In this document: positions 61,228 to 64,000 of the stretch, one piece after another | Position numbering within the stretch: the stretch's first letter is position 1 | Layout of the letters: each line of letters begins with the position of its first letter | Origin: Arcticibacterium sp047623945 | GTDB taxonomy: Bacteria > Bacteroidota > Bacteroidia > Cytophagales > Spirosomataceae | Length of the DNA stretch: 64,000 bases | Assembly (NCBI GenBank): GCA_047623945.1 | Contig: JBLHOT010000005.1 | Coordinates: 28,783-92,782, forward strand | Direction: 5' to 3' | Position numbers and translations under genes: made by a program | The notes under the pieces: model-generated | What the model saw: the letters and a program-made list of their open reading frames with translations, nothing else | Databases searched by the model: none | What the model was told of the DNA's origin: nothing

Positions 61228-62127
61228 CTAAAGGGCCAATGAAAAACCAGCAGACAAACCCTGACTGATTTGGAATTTCTTCACTTGATCTTCATCATAG
61301 ATACCTATTAAAGTAAAGTTTACATTAAAATACTTTCCTATCTTAGAAGTGGCTATCAAATTAACGTTATGATCAATAGCCTTAGATTCTGGGGCATAAG
61401 CTAAAAAGCCTTGATACCTCCATTTTAAATTGAAATTCTCTGCGAGGTTTTTGTCAAAGGCAGCAACAAGCTGCGTTCCCAACTCATTCAATACCTTCTT
61501 TCCCTTTTCTACACCATAAGAGCGATCGGCATCATTTCTTGTATTATTAAATACTTGATTATCTGACACAAAAGTCTGTCTAATCGTCCCCCCCCCAAAT
61601 TGAATTGTAAAATATGGTTTGGGAACCCACTCTACTCCCACACCTTCTGATATGAAACCAGGGGCAAAAAAGTTAGAAATGATATTTCCTCTGGAACCGT
61701 CCTCATTAAAGTTAAAACCACTTGCTACTTGGGTCAGTAAGTTTACACCCGCAAACCAGTTTAGCTTAGGTGTAATTGAACTAGCAAACTTGCTTTCAAT
61801 GAATAACCTATCCACACTTTTACGAGTATCTAGCCCTTTGTTATTCAGGAAGCCATATTGAAACTGAAGATCATTGGTCCATGCTCCTTTGCCCTTATGC
61901 TTTACTGCAAGGTTATTAAAAAGCAAACCTACAGCAAAGTTATTGACACCTCCGCCCTGCCAGCCATCATTGAAAGAGGCCTGGGAGAAATTAATGGCTA
62001 GCTGAGTATTTCTATCCCACCAGCCTACTCTTAAAGAATCTTCTAAATTATTCATGACCACATCCTGACCCATAGCTCCTAAGGCCATAGCCGTCAAAAA
62101 TATAATACTAAGAAATTGTTTTTTCAT
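61228..62127 (-). CDS. DUF3078 protein, probably outer-membrane beta-barrel
   Basis: 299 residues with a signal peptide (to about 20, GAMGQ) and then WWDRNTQLAINFSQASFNDGWQGGG, the hallmark of DUF3078. The rest is alternating polar/hydrophobic strands ending in FSLAL with the terminal hydrophobic residue of barrel proteins. Function unknown. It sits between the MscS-type gene (20 bases) and mscL. Confidence 0.8.
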   Translation of the reverse strand: MKKQFLSIIFLTAMALGAMGQDVVMNNLEDSLRVGWWDRNTQLAINFSQASFNDGWQGGGVNNFAVGLLFNNLAVKHKGKGAWTNDLQFQYGFLNNKGLDTRKSVDRLFIESKFASSITPKLNWFAGVNLLTQVASGFNFNEDGSRGNIISNFFAPGFISEGVGVEWVPKPYFTIQFGGGTIRQTFVSDNQVFNNTRNDADRSYGVEKGKKVLNELGTQLVAAFDKNLAENFNLKWRYQGFLAYAPESKAIDHNVNLIATSKIGKYFNVNFTLIGIYDEDQVKKFQISQGLSAGFSLAL

Positions 62128-62147
62128 TTGTTAAAAGGGGTTTAAAT

Positions 62148-62972
62148 TTAATAAATTACAACTTTCCCTTGTTGTAAAACTCTTAAAGGGAAAACCGTTT
62201 TTGATTCTCCGCTTTGTATAGTTATAGTCGTGTTATCTACTCCAATCACTTCTCCTTTTACCCCATCAGTTTCAATTACCTGCCCTTCTTTATATCTATT
62301 CTTTGAATAAAAGGAACTGATAATATTTAAAAGTATCTCCTTAGAAGCAAAACCGTAGCCAATAGAAAATGCCAAAATAATACCCGCAACAAGAATATTA
62401 AAACTACTCTCTAACAGGGCTGTGTTAATTCCGGCTTGGCCTAGTGCTGCTATTCCGGTGATGATTAATAGGAAGAAAAAGACTCCAGAGCCAATCAATT
62501 TCCCAGAAGCAATATTAAAGGACAAACAAAGGCCTACTACAAAGTTTTTAACACTGTCAGCAATCAATAGTCCGGCAAAAATCATAATAGAAGCAGATAT
62601 GATTTTGGGAATATAATCAACCAACATGGCAAACATATTGGAAATAGCAGGAACGCCTAGTGTAGAAGCTGCTTGAATCATGAATACAATGAGAACGAAA
62701 TAGTAGACTATTTTAGAGATAATCTTACTCAGCTTCAAATCAAAATCAAATTTCTTGATGGCGTCTATCTCATTGATTTTTTCACCGAGCTTATCTATTC
62801 CTATTTTTGAAATGAGATTTCTAAGTACAACACTTGCAATTTTAGCAGTTATCCATCCCACTAAAGCGATAACTAGGGCACCTATAAAATTAGAAGTAAA
62901 CTCGCCAAACTGGGTGACCAAATTTTGGAAAGTAACTATTAATATGTCCCTTAAATTAGGTAGTTTATTCAT
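62148..62972 (-). CDS. MscS-type small mechanosensitive channel family protein
   Basis: 274 residues: about five membrane helices (starting FIGALVIALVGWITAKIASVVL and including the TM_helix-type repeat VDYIPKIISASIMIFAGLLIADSV), then a short MscS-like beta domain (GQVIETDGVKGEVIGVDNTTITIQSGESKTVFPLRVL). The C-terminal vestibule of full MscS is absent. It resembles CmpX-like proteins. The stop region overlaps nothing; its start overlaps the 64-residue gene by eight bases. Confidence 0.8.
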   Translation of the reverse strand: MNKLPNLRDILIVTFQNLVTQFGEFTSNFIGALVIALVGWITAKIASVVLRNLISKIGIDKLGEKINEIDAIKKFDFDLKLSKIISKIVYYFVLIVFMIQAASTLGVPAISNMFAMLVDYIPKIISASIMIFAGLLIADSVKNFVVGLCLSFNIASGKLIGSGVFFFLLIITGIAALGQAGINTALLESSFNILVAGIILAFSIGYGFASKEILLNIISSFYSKNRYKEGQVIETDGVKGEVIGVDNTTITIQSGESKTVFPLRVLQQGKVVIY

Positions 62973-63159
62973 TATCTTTATTCGATTGATATTCTTCTAA
63001 CATGACCGAAACTATCCTGAAAGGCTCTCCCATAAACATATTTACCATAACCATGGTATCTCTTATGGAGTCTATCTCAGAAACGATCTGCTTTTTTACT
63101 TTCCCTGCACCTTTAAAAGGTTCTGTGGTGTCAGTGAATATATTGTCTTCTTCGTTCAT
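62965..63159 (-). CDS. Small acidic protein of unknown function in sigma-factor operon
   Basis: 64 residues, mostly charged: FTDTTEPFKGAGKVKKQIVSEIDSI then a helix MVMVNMFMGEPFRIVSVMLEEYQSN. No membrane segment or Cys/His cluster. It starts two bases after the sigma factor's stop and overlaps the channel gene by eight bases, which strongly supports it being real. An anti-sigma or adaptor role is possible from position only. Confidence 0.55.
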   Translation of the reverse strand: MNEEDNIFTDTTEPFKGAGKVKKQIVSEIDSIRDTMVMVNMFMGEPFRIVSVMLEEYQSNKDNE

Positions 63160-63161
63160 GA

Positions 63162-63764
63162 CTACTTCTTAAATAATAAAAGTACTTTAAGTGCCACTAA
63201 ACTGAACAGTGCTATATGTTCTAAATAGAGCTTTTTCATCTTCTCTTTTGTCCTCAAAAGCCTCATTTTGGTAGCACTCTCTGAAATTTTGAAAGTCTCC
63301 GAAATTTCTCTAATGCTAAAGTTATCCTGATATTTCATGAGTAACATGGCCTTCTCTGTTTCCGGTATTTGCTCCAGACTTTTCTGTAATCCTTCCGTTT
63401 TCATACTTAAAAGCTCCGTATCCATCTCTTCTTCCACAAATTCAATACTATCATCCCACTCATCTTCCTTGGCTTTCTTTTCTTTCCTTATGTTATCCAT
63501 ACAATAGTTGTAGGTAATAGAATATAACCATGTCGAAAACCTTGCATCCTCCTTAAATGTACCAATTTTGGTTATCACCCTTAAAAATATGTCGTGTGCC
63601 AAGTCTTCTGCTTTGGCCGTATCGCGGGTAAATGAAAAGCACTTTCTGTATACCTTTTCTGAATATCGGTCGTAGATTTCTTCAAAGTAAAAGTTTTTCT
63701 GAGTAGAGACATATTCCCTTACAAGCTCCTCATCTTTATATTTATCAATTGTTCTAATGCTCAT
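63162..63764 (-). CDS. ECF sigma factor with hydrophobic C-terminal tail
   Basis: 200 residues. Region 2 is FEEIYDRYSEKVYRKC..AEDLAHDIFLRVITKIGTFKEDARFSTWLYSITYNYCMDNIRKEKK, an acidic linker follows (about 100-120), and region 4 is IPETEKAMLLMKYQDNFSIREISETFKISESATKMRLLRTKEKMKK. After region 4 comes a hydrophobic stretch ALFSLVALKVLLLF (185-198), then KK: a possible membrane anchor not found in most ECF factors. First gene of an operon with mechanosensitive channels. Confidence 0.88.
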   Translation of the reverse strand: MSIRTIDKYKDEELVREYVSTQKNFYFEEIYDRYSEKVYRKCFSFTRDTAKAEDLAHDIFLRVITKIGTFKEDARFSTWLYSITYNYCMDNIRKEKKAKEDEWDDSIEFVEEEMDTELLSMKTEGLQKSLEQIPETEKAMLLMKYQDNFSIREISETFKISESATKMRLLRTKEKMKKLYLEHIALFSLVALKVLLLFKK

Positions 63765-64000
63765 TTAGACTTCCTACTTTTAAAAAAGTAACTAAAGTTT
63801 TTAGAAACTTAATTTTTTCAAACTTAAATATGTTAAAAATTGACTTCAAAGGTTTGCTTTCTTTAATAATTAGCCAATAGTGTCCTAAACGATTCGAGAA
63901 TTTAATTTTAAGGGTTGTCAGTTCAAATCAGCGTTAATTCTGAGAAGAATTCAAAACAAAACCCCCTGCTGGTTTTTTATTCTTTTTTGAGGAGGCTCTC
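63765..64000. other. Upstream region of the sigma factor, to window end
   Basis: AT-rich, no gene found. Near the end, AAAACC (63957-63962) and GGTTTT (63971-63976) form a weak hairpin with a following T-run, probably the end of a plus-strand-reading gene's terminator whose gene I cannot see. No clear sigma binding site was found. Confidence 0.3.

Noticed and set aside
63957..63982. Terminator at the window end
   Set aside because: The stem is only six bases and the gene it would serve is not visible; noted in the upstream region entry only.
1..64000. CRISPR array, prophage, insertion sequence, restriction system
   Set aside because: No regular direct repeats with spacers, transposase, integrase, terminase or methylase motifs were found. 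The XRE-S24 gene alone is not evidence of a phage.

Overview
The window comes from a chromosome of the phylum Bacteroidota, most likely the order Cytophagales. Four things point there: a 951-residue secreted protein ending in a gliding-motility type (CHU_C / type IX secretion type B) sorting domain; promoters matching the Bacteroidota pattern TTG-N(~20)-TAnnTTTG; a two-membrane-type-protein-free (type B) succinate dehydrogenase operon in the order sdhC-sdhA-sdhB; and many lipoproteins and DUF families typical of the phylum (DUF2911, DUF3078, DUF3467, DUF4442, NIPSNAP, lone TonB plug). The DNA is moderately AT-rich and gene-dense. I see no prophage, insertion sequence or CRISPR array. The genus cannot be fixed from this sequence.

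Layout. 1-5.4 kb: end of pyruvate kinase, an M81 peptidase, uridine kinase, a secreted isoaspartyl peptidase/asparaginase, an NAD-binding epimerase-like protein and a MerC-like membrane protein. 5.4-9.8 kb: a fatty-acid beta-oxidation operon (DUF4442 hotdog protein, FadN-type multifunctional enzyme, thiolase). 9.8-16.6 kb: the large CHU_C protein and sdhCAB. 16.6-20.4 kb: idi and a three-gene sugar-acid oxidation operon. 20.4-23.8 kb: a tightly overlapping sulfur operon (YgaP-like membrane protein, rhodanese lipoprotein, small membrane protein, Mo sulfite dehydrogenase, haem c lipoprotein) and a BadF/GlcNAc-kinase-like gene. 24-32 kb: M16 peptidase, a disrupted LamG-domain secreted-protein gene, an XRE-S24 regulator, a GNAT enzyme, DoxX protein, TPR protein. 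32-36 kb: menA and the three-gene proton-translocating transhydrogenase. 36-41 kb: S9 peptidase, NIPSNAP and small secreted proteins, tRNA-Gln. 41-46 kb: trpC-F-B-(Dabb lipoprotein)-A-fabD. 46-49 kb: DUF2911/TPR protein, a lone TonB plug lipoprotein and a lipoprotein with four NPAHGQPGHxC repeats. 49-54 kb: rpsL-rpsG with DUF3467 and a nucleoside hydrolase on the minus strand, and fusA divergent on the plus strand. 54-60.6 kb: division/wall genes ftsW-murG-(arginyltransferase-like)-ftsQ-ftsA-ftsZ. 60.8-63.8 kb: an ECF sigma factor operon with an MscS-type channel, a DUF3078 protein and mscL.

Points most worth a second look: paired palindromic operators that bracket both promoters in the 5.4-5.56 kb divergent region; an arginyltransferase-like gene with its usual N-terminal cysteines missing, in the slot where murC normally lies; an ECF sigma factor with a hydrophobic C-terminal tail encoded with mechanosensitive channels; the NPAHGQPGHxC repeat lipoprotein; the compact sulfite-oxidation operon; and a secreted-protein gene broken by one in-frame TAG and one frameshift at an A-run.

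All functional calls are from reading protein motifs and gene order by eye; no database search was run.
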